A stretch of DNA of 64,000 bases from JAFGXW01 sp964634385 (lineage in GTDB: Bacteria; Bacillota_I; Bacilli_A; Izemoplasmatales; Izemoplasmataceae): contig CAZWIZ010000002.1 of assembly GCA_964634385.1 (NCBI GenBank), positions 62,001 through 126,000 of the forward strand, given 5' to 3'. Shown piece after piece: positions 1-6,589 of this stretch. A program made the position numbers and the translations under genes. Position 1 is the stretch's first letter, and each line of letters opens with the position of its first letter. Below the pieces are notes generated by a model. That model was not told the origin of the DNA. It made no database searches and worked only from the letters and a program-made list of their open reading frames with translations.

Positions 1-993
1 TTTCGCTATATTATGATTACATTTATCATCTTTATCAAAATATTGTCTAAATTGATAATCAGATACTAAACTAAGTAATGCATTAGCACTATATCTCATT
101 CCAAGATCTCCCTCAACTGTTCTTTTTGCGAAAGGTTCTTGAAGACCTTTCATAATTACCTCAGTACGTTTAGGATATCCCTCACCAATTGTATGAACAT
201 CTGTTGTTGCTCCACCAATATCAATTACCATTAATTCTCCAAAGCCTTCAATATCTTCATATCCTTTTGATAATAATTCCGCAGCTAATAAAACTGCTTC
301 TGGAGTTGGCATAATAATTTCGCCAAGTTTCTCAGCTGCTTTTTTGATTCCTTTTGCTTCAATGATTTTATCAATAAATATTTTTCGAATAACTTCTTTT
401 GCTTCTTTAACGTTAAGTTTTTTTAATTGTGGCATTACATTAGCTACAATATAGTATTCCATATTTGTATTTTCAAAAAGTTCTTCAATATCATCATTAG
501 TATCTTTATTTCCAGCAACGATAATAGGAACAGTAATTTTAGCTTCTTTTAGTTTCTTGGCATTATAAAGAATACATTCACTATTCCCTCCGTCTGTTCC
601 GCCGGCTAATAAAATAATATCAATATCAGTATCTAATAATTTTTTAACTTCTCTTTTCGTCATATGATGAGAAAAAACCAAGTTAACAATTGCTCCAGCT
701 CCAAGACAAGCTCTTTTAGCTGCTTCAACCGTTAATTCTTCAACAAGGCCTATAGCCGCCATTTTTAGCCCTCCAGCTGCACTGCTACATGCTGAAAATC
801 CTGAAATATCACTTTCTTGAATTTCAGGATGATTACGTAATAATCTTTCAAATGCTTTATCATATCCATTAAGTACATTAGTATTTACAGTTGTTGTTGC
901 TTTTGAAGTGCCGATAATATGATTATGTTCCAAATCGACCGCTACAAGTTTTGTATATGTTGATCCGAAATCAACTAAAAGATAAGGTTTCAT
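1..993 (-). CDS. glmL: Glutamate mutase accessory/reactivation protein GlmL (MutL-like), 3' part beyond window
   Basis: About 331 N-terminal residues are visible; the gene runs off the left edge. The protein opens with an ASKHA-type nucleotide-binding loop (VDFGSTYTKLVAVD) and later has LLAGGTDGG and VIDIGGATTDVH, the second phosphate/adenosine motifs of this fold. In the family, GlmL/MutL is encoded with the subunits of B12-dependent glutamate mutase and is thought to reactivate or protect the enzyme by exchanging damaged cobalamin. Its ATG (991-993) overlaps the TGA of glmS, so the two are translationally coupled. Catalytic subunit glmE is expected just beyond the left edge. The name rests on sequence resemblance plus the glmS neighbour; related MutL-like proteins also accompany other B12 mutases. 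Confidence 0.85.
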   Translation of the reverse strand, partial: MKPYLLVDFGSTYTKLVAVDLEHNHIIGTSKATTTVNTNVLNGYDKAFERLLRNHPEIQESDISGFSACSSAAGGLKMAAIGLVEELTVEAAKRACLGAGAIVNLVFSHHMTKREVKKLLDTDIDIILLAGGTDGGNSECILYNAKKLKEAKITVPIIVAGNKDTNDDIEELFENTNMEYYIVANVMPQLKKLNVKEAKEVIRKIFIDKIIEAKGIKKAAEKLGEIIMPTPEAVLLAAELLSKGYEDIEGFGELMVIDIGGATTDVHTIGEGYPKRTEVIMKGLQEPFAKRTVEGDLGMRYSANALLSLVSDYQFRQYFDKDDKCNHNIAK

Positions 994-1397
994 CAAATAC
1001 CAATATCCTCCTTCAAATCTTCAAGAGCTGTTTCAATTTTTATTCCTGGTGGATAAACTCTATCGAATCCCATTTTTTTAAATCGTTTTTCAACATCTTT
1101 AAAATTTTGTTTTCCAACAACTATATTTCCACCAACGTAAAGTTTTATATCATCTAATCCTGCTTCTTCACATTGTTCTCTCATAAATCGACAATCCATT
1201 TCTCCATGTCCATAAAGACTAGAAATTAAAATCACTTTAGCATTTGTTTCAATCGCTGCGTTAATAAAGTCTTCTTGTGATGATAGAACTCCAATATTAA
1301 CAACATTATATCCGTTTTCTGTTAAAACATAATCAATAATTTTGTTTCCTACTGCGTGCACATCTGCCCCTATTACACCAATAACAATAGTTTTCAT
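993..1397 (-). CDS. glmS: Glutamate mutase (methylaspartate mutase) sigma subunit, B12-binding
   Basis: This 134-residue protein is the small cobalamin-binding subunit that, with GlmE, interconverts L-glutamate and (2S,3S)-3-methylaspartate, the first step of methylaspartate glutamate fermentation. The base-off cobalamin motif D12-x-H14-x-x-G17 (DVHAVG) is intact, followed by the SSLYGHGE, YVGGN and DRVYPPG segments typical of the family; length matches the usual ~135 residues. The start is the ATG at 1397 and not an upstream in-frame codon, because TAGGAGG lies 6 bases before it. It heads an operon with glmL. The leader carries a promoter, a cre-like box and folded RNA (see 1419-1605). Subunit identity is secure; physiological direction (glutamate breakdown) is inferred from context. 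Confidence 0.93.
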   Translation of the reverse strand: MKTIVIGVIGADVHAVGNKIIDYVLTENGYNVVNIGVLSSQEDFINAAIETNAKVILISSLYGHGEMDCRFMREQCEEAGLDDIKLYVGGNIVVGKQNFKDVEKRFKKMGFDRVYPPGIKIETALEDLKEDIGI

Positions 1398-1418
1398 AAT
1401 AATCCTCCTATATGACAA

Positions 1419-1449
1419 AGGATGCTTATCTTTTTTAGATAATCATCCT
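1419..1449 (-). other. Stable stem-loop in glmS leader
   Basis: Read on the minus strand, AGGATG-A-TTATCT pairs with AGATAA-G-CATCCT around a 5-base loop, giving 12 pairs with one mismatch. It ends about ten bases before the glmS Shine-Dalgarno. The following bases (TTTGTC) are too poor in U for a strong intrinsic terminator. It may instead control access to the ribosome site or protect the mRNA end. It also contains the stop codon of the 35-codon leader ORF at 1443-1550. Confidence 0.6.
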
Positions 1450-1550
1450 ACTTTTATTCGTTTTTTTTGAGAATAATAAATACGGTCGTCAATAACTAAA
1501 ACGGCTTTATTTTGTATCGAGATTTTTTCTCTTTTTAAGATAATATTCAT
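1443..1550 (-). CDS. Possible 35-residue leader peptide upstream of glmS
   Basis: An ATG at 1550 opens a 35-codon frame (MNIILKREKISIQ... ending RIKVG) that stops inside the stem-loop before glmS. A weak GAGAG motif lies 9 bases upstream. The composition is basic and reads like plausible protein, but nothing recognisable is encoded. It competes with the interpretation that the same stretch is a folded regulatory RNA (paired arms AUACGG near 1573-1578 and CCGUAU near 1483-1488). It could be a leader peptide, a small protein or chance. Confidence 0.3.
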   Translation of the reverse strand: MNIILKREKISIQNKAVLVIDDRIYYSQKKRIKVG

Positions 1551-1599
1551 AAAAGTCAACTCTCAGTCCGTATAAATAATTTTCTTAAATACATATAAT

Positions 1600-1627
1600 A
1601 TTATACTAATAATATCATATAAAGCAA
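1600..1627 (-). promoter_or_regulatory. glmS-glmL promoter
   Basis: Minus-strand -35 TTGCTT (1622-1627), 16-base spacer and a perfect -10 TATAAT (1600-1605) predict a transcript start near 1593 and an approximately 195-base leader before glmS. A cre-like box lies just upstream at 1646-1659, a position from which CcpA-type proteins can activate. Confidence 0.6.
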
Positions 1628-1645
1628 GCATTTTTTTATTTTTTT

Positions 1646-1659
1646 TGAAAGCGCTTGTA
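1646..1659. promoter_or_regulatory. cre-like catabolite control site upstream of glmS
   Basis: TGAAAGCGCTTGTA matches the CcpA cre consensus TGWNANCGNTNNCA at all fixed positions but one. It lies about 20 bases upstream of the -35 element of the glmS promoter, not over it. The central AAGCGCTT is shared with the palindrome at 61071-61088. Confidence 0.6.
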
Positions 1660-1680
1660 AATACCTAAAAAAAGTAATAA

Positions 1681-1705
1681 AAAAACACCTTAAAAGGTGT
1701 TTTTA
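1681..1705 (-). terminator. Intrinsic terminator after lemA-like gene
   Basis: AACACCTT (1684-1691) pairs with AAGGTGTT (1694-1701), flanked by A5 on one side and T5 on the other, so it can act in both directions. The stop codon of the lemA-like gene sits within it. It ends the HAD-priA-fmt-pgpA-HD-metK-lemA cluster. Confidence 0.8.
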
Positions 1706-2182
1706 TCCAAAATATTCCTTAATTTGTAAATTCATCTTAATAGCGAGAAATCTTGTTGGAAAAACATTAATTGTTTGATTATAAAGTAATACTTTTGTAT
1801 TGTAAAGTCTTCGTGCTTTTTGAAGTTCATTAAATTTTTGTTTGATATAGTCTATATTAGGATCTTCTATTTCCTCAATATCATCAAAAATAAAATTTAA
1901 ATATGAAAATAAATCTTGACGTTCCCTTAATAATAAATTTCTTAATTTCTTATTACGATATTTAGATATTTTTTTTATTGCTAAAAGATTTTCATCAGTT
2001 TTAATTAATTGTTTATTTTCATAAAAAAGAATCGCAGTATCTAAGAGAAGCTTATGAAATATTACTTCTTTAACACTAACATTAGTCCACAAAGTTAACA
2101 ACTTTGAACGAAGTCTCATTATAAAAATAACTAAAATAATAATAACTGAAAAAATAATAACTAAGTCAAAACTCCAACTCAT
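1703..2182 (-). CDS. LemA-family-like membrane protein
   Basis: A 159-residue protein with one N-terminal membrane segment (about residues 5-24) followed by a long helical, cytoplasm-like domain. The C-terminus (YNTKVLLYNQTINVFPTRFLA...KEYFG) matches the YN-x-x-V-x-x-YN...FP...A...K-x-YF ending typical of LemA proteins. The N-terminal part is more divergent and shorter than usual (~185 residues). The start is the ATG at 2182, placed 8 bases after GGGAG; a GTG three codons upstream would touch the ribosome site. LemA function is unsettled. It is the last gene of a long co-directional cluster, 22 bases after metK. Confidence 0.65.
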   Translation of the reverse strand: MSWSFDLVIIFSVIIILVIFIMRLRSKLLTLWTNVSVKEVIFHKLLLDTAILFYENKQLIKTDENLLAIKKISKYRNKKLRNLLLRERQDLFSYLNFIFDDIEEIEDPNIDYIKQKFNELQKARRLYNTKVLLYNQTINVFPTRFLAIKMNLQIKEYFG

Positions 2183-2204
2183 GATTGTCACTCCCTACTA
2201 TTTC

Positions 2205-3362
2205 CTATAAATATTTTTTGAGTTCTGTTACTTTATCTAGTTTTTCCCATGATAAATCTAAATCTATTCTTCCAAAATGTCCATATACAGAAAGTTGTTT
2301 ATATATTGGACGTTTTAGATTTAATGTTTTAATTATTCCTTTAGGTGTTAGATCAAAAGTGTTTTCAATAGCCTTTATAATAACATCATCGCTTACTTTA
2401 GATGTATTAAATGTTTCAACCATAATACTAGTTGGGCGACTTACTCCAATAGCATAAGATAATTGAATTTCACATTTTTTAGCAAGTCCAGCAGCAACGA
2501 TGTTTTTAGCCACATAACGAGCTGCATAAGCAGCTGAACGATCTACTTTTGATGGATCCTTACCACTAAAAGCTCCTCCACCATGTCGACTAAATCCACC
2601 ATAAGTATCAACAATAATTTTACGTCCAGTTATTCCAGCATCACCATGTGGTCCACCGACAATAAATTTTCCAGTTGGGTTTATATATATTTTTGTGTTT
2701 TCATCAATTAAATCTTTTGAAATAACTTCATCAATTACATATAATTTAAGATCATGTTCAATTCTTTCATGAGAAACTTGATCACTATGTTGAGAAGATA
2801 CAACAATTGCTTCTATTCTTAAAGGTATTCCTGCCTCATCATATTCAAAAGTTACTTGCGTTTTTCCATCAGGTCGAAGATATGGTAATTTACCACTCTT
2901 TCTAACTTTTGATAATTGCATCGCAAGTCGATGTGCATAAACAATTGGAATTGGCATAAATTCAGGCGTTTCATCTGTAGCATATCCAAACATTAATCCT
3001 TGATCACCAGCACCTTGTTCTTTATCTTCTCCTTCTCCTTCGTTTACTCCTTGAGCAATATCAGGTGATTGCGGATCAATCGCTACCAAAACAGCTAAAT
3101 TATCAGAATCAAATCCATATTTACCACGATCATATCCGATATCTTTTACTGTATTTCTAACAACTTTTTGAATATCAACATAAGTTGTTGTTGTAATTTC
3201 TCCAGCAACTAGTACTAATCCTGTCGTTACTAATGTTTCACAAGCTACTCTAGCTTCTGGATCTTTTTCTAAAATAGCATCTAAAATAGCATCACTAATT
3301 TGATCACTAATTTTATCTGGGTGCCCTTCGGTAACGCTCTCAGATGTAAAAAATTTTCTCAT
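2205..3362 (-). CDS. metK: S-adenosylmethionine synthetase
   Basis: MetK makes S-adenosylmethionine from methionine and ATP in the cytoplasm. The 385-residue length is normal. The N-terminal SESVTEGHPDK (ATP phosphate binding), GAGDQGLMFGYA (mobile loop region), GGPHGDAGITGRKIIVDTYGG and the GKDPSKVDRSAAYAARY catalytic block are all present. AGGAGG precedes the ATG at a standard distance. No S-box riboswitch is possible here, since only 11 bases separate it from the upstream gene; it depends on cluster transcription. SAM supply is relevant to the radical-SAM enzyme KamA encoded in the window. Confidence 0.97.
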   Translation of the reverse strand: MRKFFTSESVTEGHPDKISDQISDAILDAILEKDPEARVACETLVTTGLVLVAGEITTTTYVDIQKVVRNTVKDIGYDRGKYGFDSDNLAVLVAIDPQSPDIAQGVNEGEGEDKEQGAGDQGLMFGYATDETPEFMPIPIVYAHRLAMQLSKVRKSGKLPYLRPDGKTQVTFEYDEAGIPLRIEAIVVSSQHSDQVSHERIEHDLKLYVIDEVISKDLIDENTKIYINPTGKFIVGGPHGDAGITGRKIIVDTYGGFSRHGGGAFSGKDPSKVDRSAAYAARYVAKNIVAAGLAKKCEIQLSYAIGVSRPTSIMVETFNTSKVSDDVIIKAIENTFDLTPKGIIKTLNLKRPIYKQLSVYGHFGRIDLDLSWEKLDKVTELKKYL

Positions 3363-3373
3363 TATTATTCCTC

Positions 3374-5020
3374 CTAGCCGATATACTTATATTTATCATA
3401 AAACGTTTCAAATTCTAATTGATATTTCATAAATCTATCCAAAATATATGGTTCAAAATATTCTTTAAATTCTAATTGTAATAAATTAATAACTCTTTTA
3501 TGTTTTAAAGGATTTTTATAGTTACGACTTTGTCTTAAAATATCATACATTTCAGCAAGCAAAATAATTTCTCCTTCTTGACTTCTTTGTACTCTTTTCA
3601 TTCTTTCTGTAAATCCCGAATCGACTGTTTTTTCAAAATGAGCTCTAACAATATCTTCACTCTTTTGATTTAATTGTAATCTTTTAATAATAATTGATCC
3701 TAAAATTGTTTTTTCCCTTATAATTGTATAATCTCTTTCATTTAAAACTTCTTTTGTTTCATATTGTAAAATTGATAAGTCACTTACTTTATCAACATGA
3801 ATAACACTATAGTCATAAATTTCTGTACATACATTTGAGCTAAGCCCTAATACACTAGCTAGCCTGCTAGCTAACTCAGCAACACGATGTGCATCTTCTT
3901 TACTTTGATTAATAGTATTAGAGTTAAATACACCAATGACATCAAAAACATCACCTACAACAGCTTTAAAATCAATTTCCATTGATCTTCTTTTAACGAG
4001 TTCTTCTTTCCGCTTATTATTCATCATTTCACCAATTGAAACAGTTGAGTAAAGGGCAATATAAAAAACAACAAGTAATAATGTTCTTAAAACAATATCA
4101 ATTAGTACATTATAATTTGTAACAAATAAAAATTCATAAAATGCTGTAAGGCCACTTATTTGATGAAGAGGATATAAAACAAATAAATGTAGAGCTGTAA
4201 GCATTGCAAGTACCCATTTAAACAAAAATCTAAGTAATTTCGCATCCTGATATAACGCTATAACAACAAGCGCAAAATAAATTAAAATATATCCCGCTTG
4301 AGCAATAGATGCATCTGTTAAAGCATAAAGTGATCTTGATAAAAATTCATTTTGAACATTATTAATAATTGTATTAGTTAATTCTGTTCCGCTTTCTGGT
4401 AAAACATTAGCAACACTAAATTGAACAGCACTAAGTTTTAATTTCATATATACAGCAAAACTTCCAAAAAGAATATAAAAACTACCAATATACATTGCCA
4501 TTTGTTGTTTCAATAATGTTCGTGGTTCTTCATGAATTATTTTTTTCAAGGTTGTATTAATTACTAAAGCAATTATTGAAAAAGCAGCAATAAGAGCGTA
4601 TCTAGGATTTTGATTTCCAATTAGTGCGAATAAGATGAATACAAAGTTTGAAACAACCATAATATTTTTATTGACTAAATTTCGACGATACAAAACAGAC
4701 GTATCATCTAAAATGTCTACACCTGCTTCAAAATTAAACTTATCTGCAACTTTTTTAGCAATCATTTTATAGAAAATACGTAATTTTCTTCTAAAAGTCG
4801 ATGACTTTATACTATCTTCTTTTTTTCGTTTAATAGGATAATATACTCTTACTTTTTCAAATAAATTTTTAAAGAATCCAGCAATTTTATCTGCGAAAGT
4901 TAACTTTGTTGGATCAATACCTTTGTTAATATCACTAATGTACTCATTTAGCCCATCAGGTTCAACATGGCTTTGGGGTTTTTTAAAAAAATCATCAAGT
5001 TTTTTTTGGTTATTTGCCAT
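3374..5020 (-). CDS. Polytopic membrane protein with degenerate HD-GYP-like domain
   Basis: A 548-residue protein. Residues 1-110 are basic and soluble. About six hydrophobic segments follow between residues ~115 and 330. A cytoplasmic C-terminal domain begins near residue 345 (FKAVVGDVFDVIGVF) and contains AHRVAELASRLASVLGLS, the first helix of HD-GYP/HD phosphohydrolases. However, the expected metal-binding HD(I/V)GK motif is replaced by SVIHVDKVSD, so hydrolysis is doubtful. I infer a membrane sensor or nucleotide-binding receptor. Start supported by TAGGAG 7 bases upstream. It lies between pgpA and metK in a tightly spaced cluster, with no evident functional link. Exact family not recognised. 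Confidence 0.55.
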   Translation of the reverse strand: MANNQKKLDDFFKKPQSHVEPDGLNEYISDINKGIDPTKLTFADKIAGFFKNLFEKVRVYYPIKRKKEDSIKSSTFRRKLRIFYKMIAKKVADKFNFEAGVDILDDTSVLYRRNLVNKNIMVVSNFVFILFALIGNQNPRYALIAAFSIIALVINTTLKKIIHEEPRTLLKQQMAMYIGSFYILFGSFAVYMKLKLSAVQFSVANVLPESGTELTNTIINNVQNEFLSRSLYALTDASIAQAGYILIYFALVVIALYQDAKLLRFLFKWVLAMLTALHLFVLYPLHQISGLTAFYEFLFVTNYNVLIDIVLRTLLLVVFYIALYSTVSIGEMMNNKRKEELVKRRSMEIDFKAVVGDVFDVIGVFNSNTINQSKEDAHRVAELASRLASVLGLSSNVCTEIYDYSVIHVDKVSDLSILQYETKEVLNERDYTIIREKTILGSIIIKRLQLNQKSEDIVRAHFEKTVDSGFTERMKRVQRSQEGEIILLAEMYDILRQSRNYKNPLKHKRVINLLQLEFKEYFEPYILDRFMKYQLEFETFYDKYKYIG

Positions 5021-5030
5021 AAAACCACTC

Positions 5031-5591
5031 CTATATATCTAAATCGAGTTTAATCTCTTCCACGGTAGGATCTTTTCGAGCTTCTTTTTCATTCTCCATT
5101 TGAGCTACTCTAGTTGATGCTGCCGCAGCTAACGCTCCAACAATATCATCCATAAAAGTATGACACATTCCACCATGTTTACCAACCTCGTTTAAACGGT
5201 CTATAACAAGTGGTTTATTTACATCAATATCTCCAAAATTGGTTTTACCAATTGTTCCATAAAGACCAGCTAATTCTAAGCCAAATAATTCATCAATTCC
5301 AAACATTCCTAAATCAGCTTTTAATACGTCATAAATTGGTCCTTGAATTAATCCTTCATCTGTTAATCGATCTATTTCAGCACCAAGCTGAAGAAGATGA
5401 AAAACATCTCTTAATGATAAGATTTTTTCAACTGATTCAACGCATTCTTGCATTGAGATATTAGGATTCCATTTTCCTTGTTGGCGAAAAGCTACTTCCG
5501 CTATTTCTTTAACACTCACTGTACGTTCTCTCAACGTTTTAATATTCATTTCTAACATTTCACTGCGTGAAAATAATGTTCTTTTTGTCAT
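5031..5591 (-). CDS. Phosphatidylglycerophosphatase A-like protein (YutG type)
   Basis: A 186-residue soluble protein of the PgpA/YutG family, which dephosphorylates phosphatidylglycerophosphate during phospholipid synthesis. Visible family marks are the N-terminal helix with ERTVSVKEIAEVAF, the SMQECVESVEKIL segment, DELFGLELAGLYGTIGKTNFGDIDVNKP, and the conserved C-terminal HGGMCHTFMDDIVGALAAA with the acidic pair used for Mg2+. Gram-positive members lack the membrane segments of the E. coli enzyme, as here. Ribosome site GGGAG fits the ATG. Function is inferred from family membership. Confidence 0.8.
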   Translation of the reverse strand: MTKRTLFSRSEMLEMNIKTLRERTVSVKEIAEVAFRQQGKWNPNISMQECVESVEKILSLRDVFHLLQLGAEIDRLTDEGLIQGPIYDVLKADLGMFGIDELFGLELAGLYGTIGKTNFGDIDVNKPLVIDRLNEVGKHGGMCHTFMDDIVGALAAAASTRVAQMENEKEARKDPTVEEIKLDLDI

Positions 5592-5630
5592 ATCATCACT
5601 CCCATTTATTTATTATATCACATTTGTTTC

Positions 5631-6578
5631 TTATTTAAAGACTTTATCAACCTTTATGATGTTTCTACCTGCGCCATTCATAAAGGTTTTAACATCTTGT
5701 TTTGTTTTTCCTGCAAGTTGAATTTCTGTAATTTTAATTACCCCATTAATACACTTAACTCCTATTCCATTTTTAAACAGTTTAATAATTGTTCCATTTT
5801 GTTGGCTAGCGTGATTTTCAAGAAAAGATTCACACTCAAAAGGTTCTACTTTTAAAATTTTTAAATTTAACGAATCAATTGTTGTATAACAAGTAGGAGT
5901 TGGAGTAAACGCTCTAACATGAGCATCTATTTGTCTTACTGTTAAATCCCAATTTATTCTTTCTTCTTCTCTTTTAATATTATATGCATATGTAGTTAAG
6001 TTTTCATCTTGAACTTTACGATTATTAGTTCCGTTAAAAATACTAGGCAAGGTATCTATTAATAAATCTCTCCCTACAAAACTTAATTTTTTAAATAATA
6101 ACCCTGAAGTATCAGTAGGCATAATTGGAATACTTGTTTGTTTAATAATATCTCCAGCATCCATTTTTGATGCCATGTACATAATAGTAACTCCAATAGT
6201 ATTATGAAGTCTTTGAATTGCTCGTTGTATTGGTGCTCCACCTCTTAATAATGGTAGCCAACTAGCATGAACATTTATCGCTCCAAACTTTGGATAATTA
6301 AGAACTTCGTCAGGAATCATTTGCCCATATGCAGCAGTTATTATAATGTCAGGTGATTGATCTAAGATTGGTTGATAATCATTTTTCATTTTAACTGGTT
6401 GAAAAACAGTAATTCCTAATTCTAAAGCTTTCTTTTTAATTGGACTGAAAGTTAATATTTTTTTTCTTCCAACTAATTTATCTGGTTGAGTAACAACTAA
6501 AGAAACTCCATATTCTTGATGGACAGCTTCTAAAATCTTTACTGAAAATTCTGGTGTTCCCATAAATATAATATTCAT
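5631..6578 (-). CDS. fmt: Methionyl-tRNA formyltransferase
   Basis: Fmt transfers a formyl group from 10-formyl-THF to initiator Met-tRNA. At 315 residues it is full length. The N-terminal MNIIFMGTPEFSVKIL, the catalytic loop with the Asn/His/Asp set (AINVHASWLPLLRGGAPIQRAI and ASKMDAGDI), and a C-terminal OB-like tRNA-binding domain are visible. It follows priA by 11 bases in the same orientation, the conserved priA-fmt order. AGGAG lies 8 bases before the ATG. Confidence 0.96.
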   Translation of the reverse strand: MNIIFMGTPEFSVKILEAVHQEYGVSLVVTQPDKLVGRKKILTFSPIKKKALELGITVFQPVKMKNDYQPILDQSPDIIITAAYGQMIPDEVLNYPKFGAINVHASWLPLLRGGAPIQRAIQRLHNTIGVTIMYMASKMDAGDIIKQTSIPIMPTDTSGLLFKKLSFVGRDLLIDTLPSIFNGTNNRKVQDENLTTYAYNIKREEERINWDLTVRQIDAHVRAFTPTPTCYTTIDSLNLKILKVEPFECESFLENHASQQNGTIIKLFKNGIGVKCINGVIKITEIQLAGKTKQDVKTFMNGAGRNIIKVDKVFK

Positions 6579-6589
6579 TCAAATCACTC

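Noticed and set aside
951..1157. 68-codon plus-strand frame opposite glmS/glmL
   Set aside because: Lies wholly over two well-supported minus-strand genes and has no ribosome site.
1410..1600. Cobalamin riboswitch before glmS
   Set aside because: Expected for a B12 enzyme, but the B12-box core (GCCACUG and the GGGAA..GGUG-type segments) is not present.
2205..3362. SAM riboswitch control of metK
   Set aside because: Only 11 bases separate metK from the gene before it; no space for an S-box.
5210..5464. 84-codon plus-strand frame inside pgpA
   Set aside because: Leu/His/Gln-rich antisense shadow of a clear family protein.
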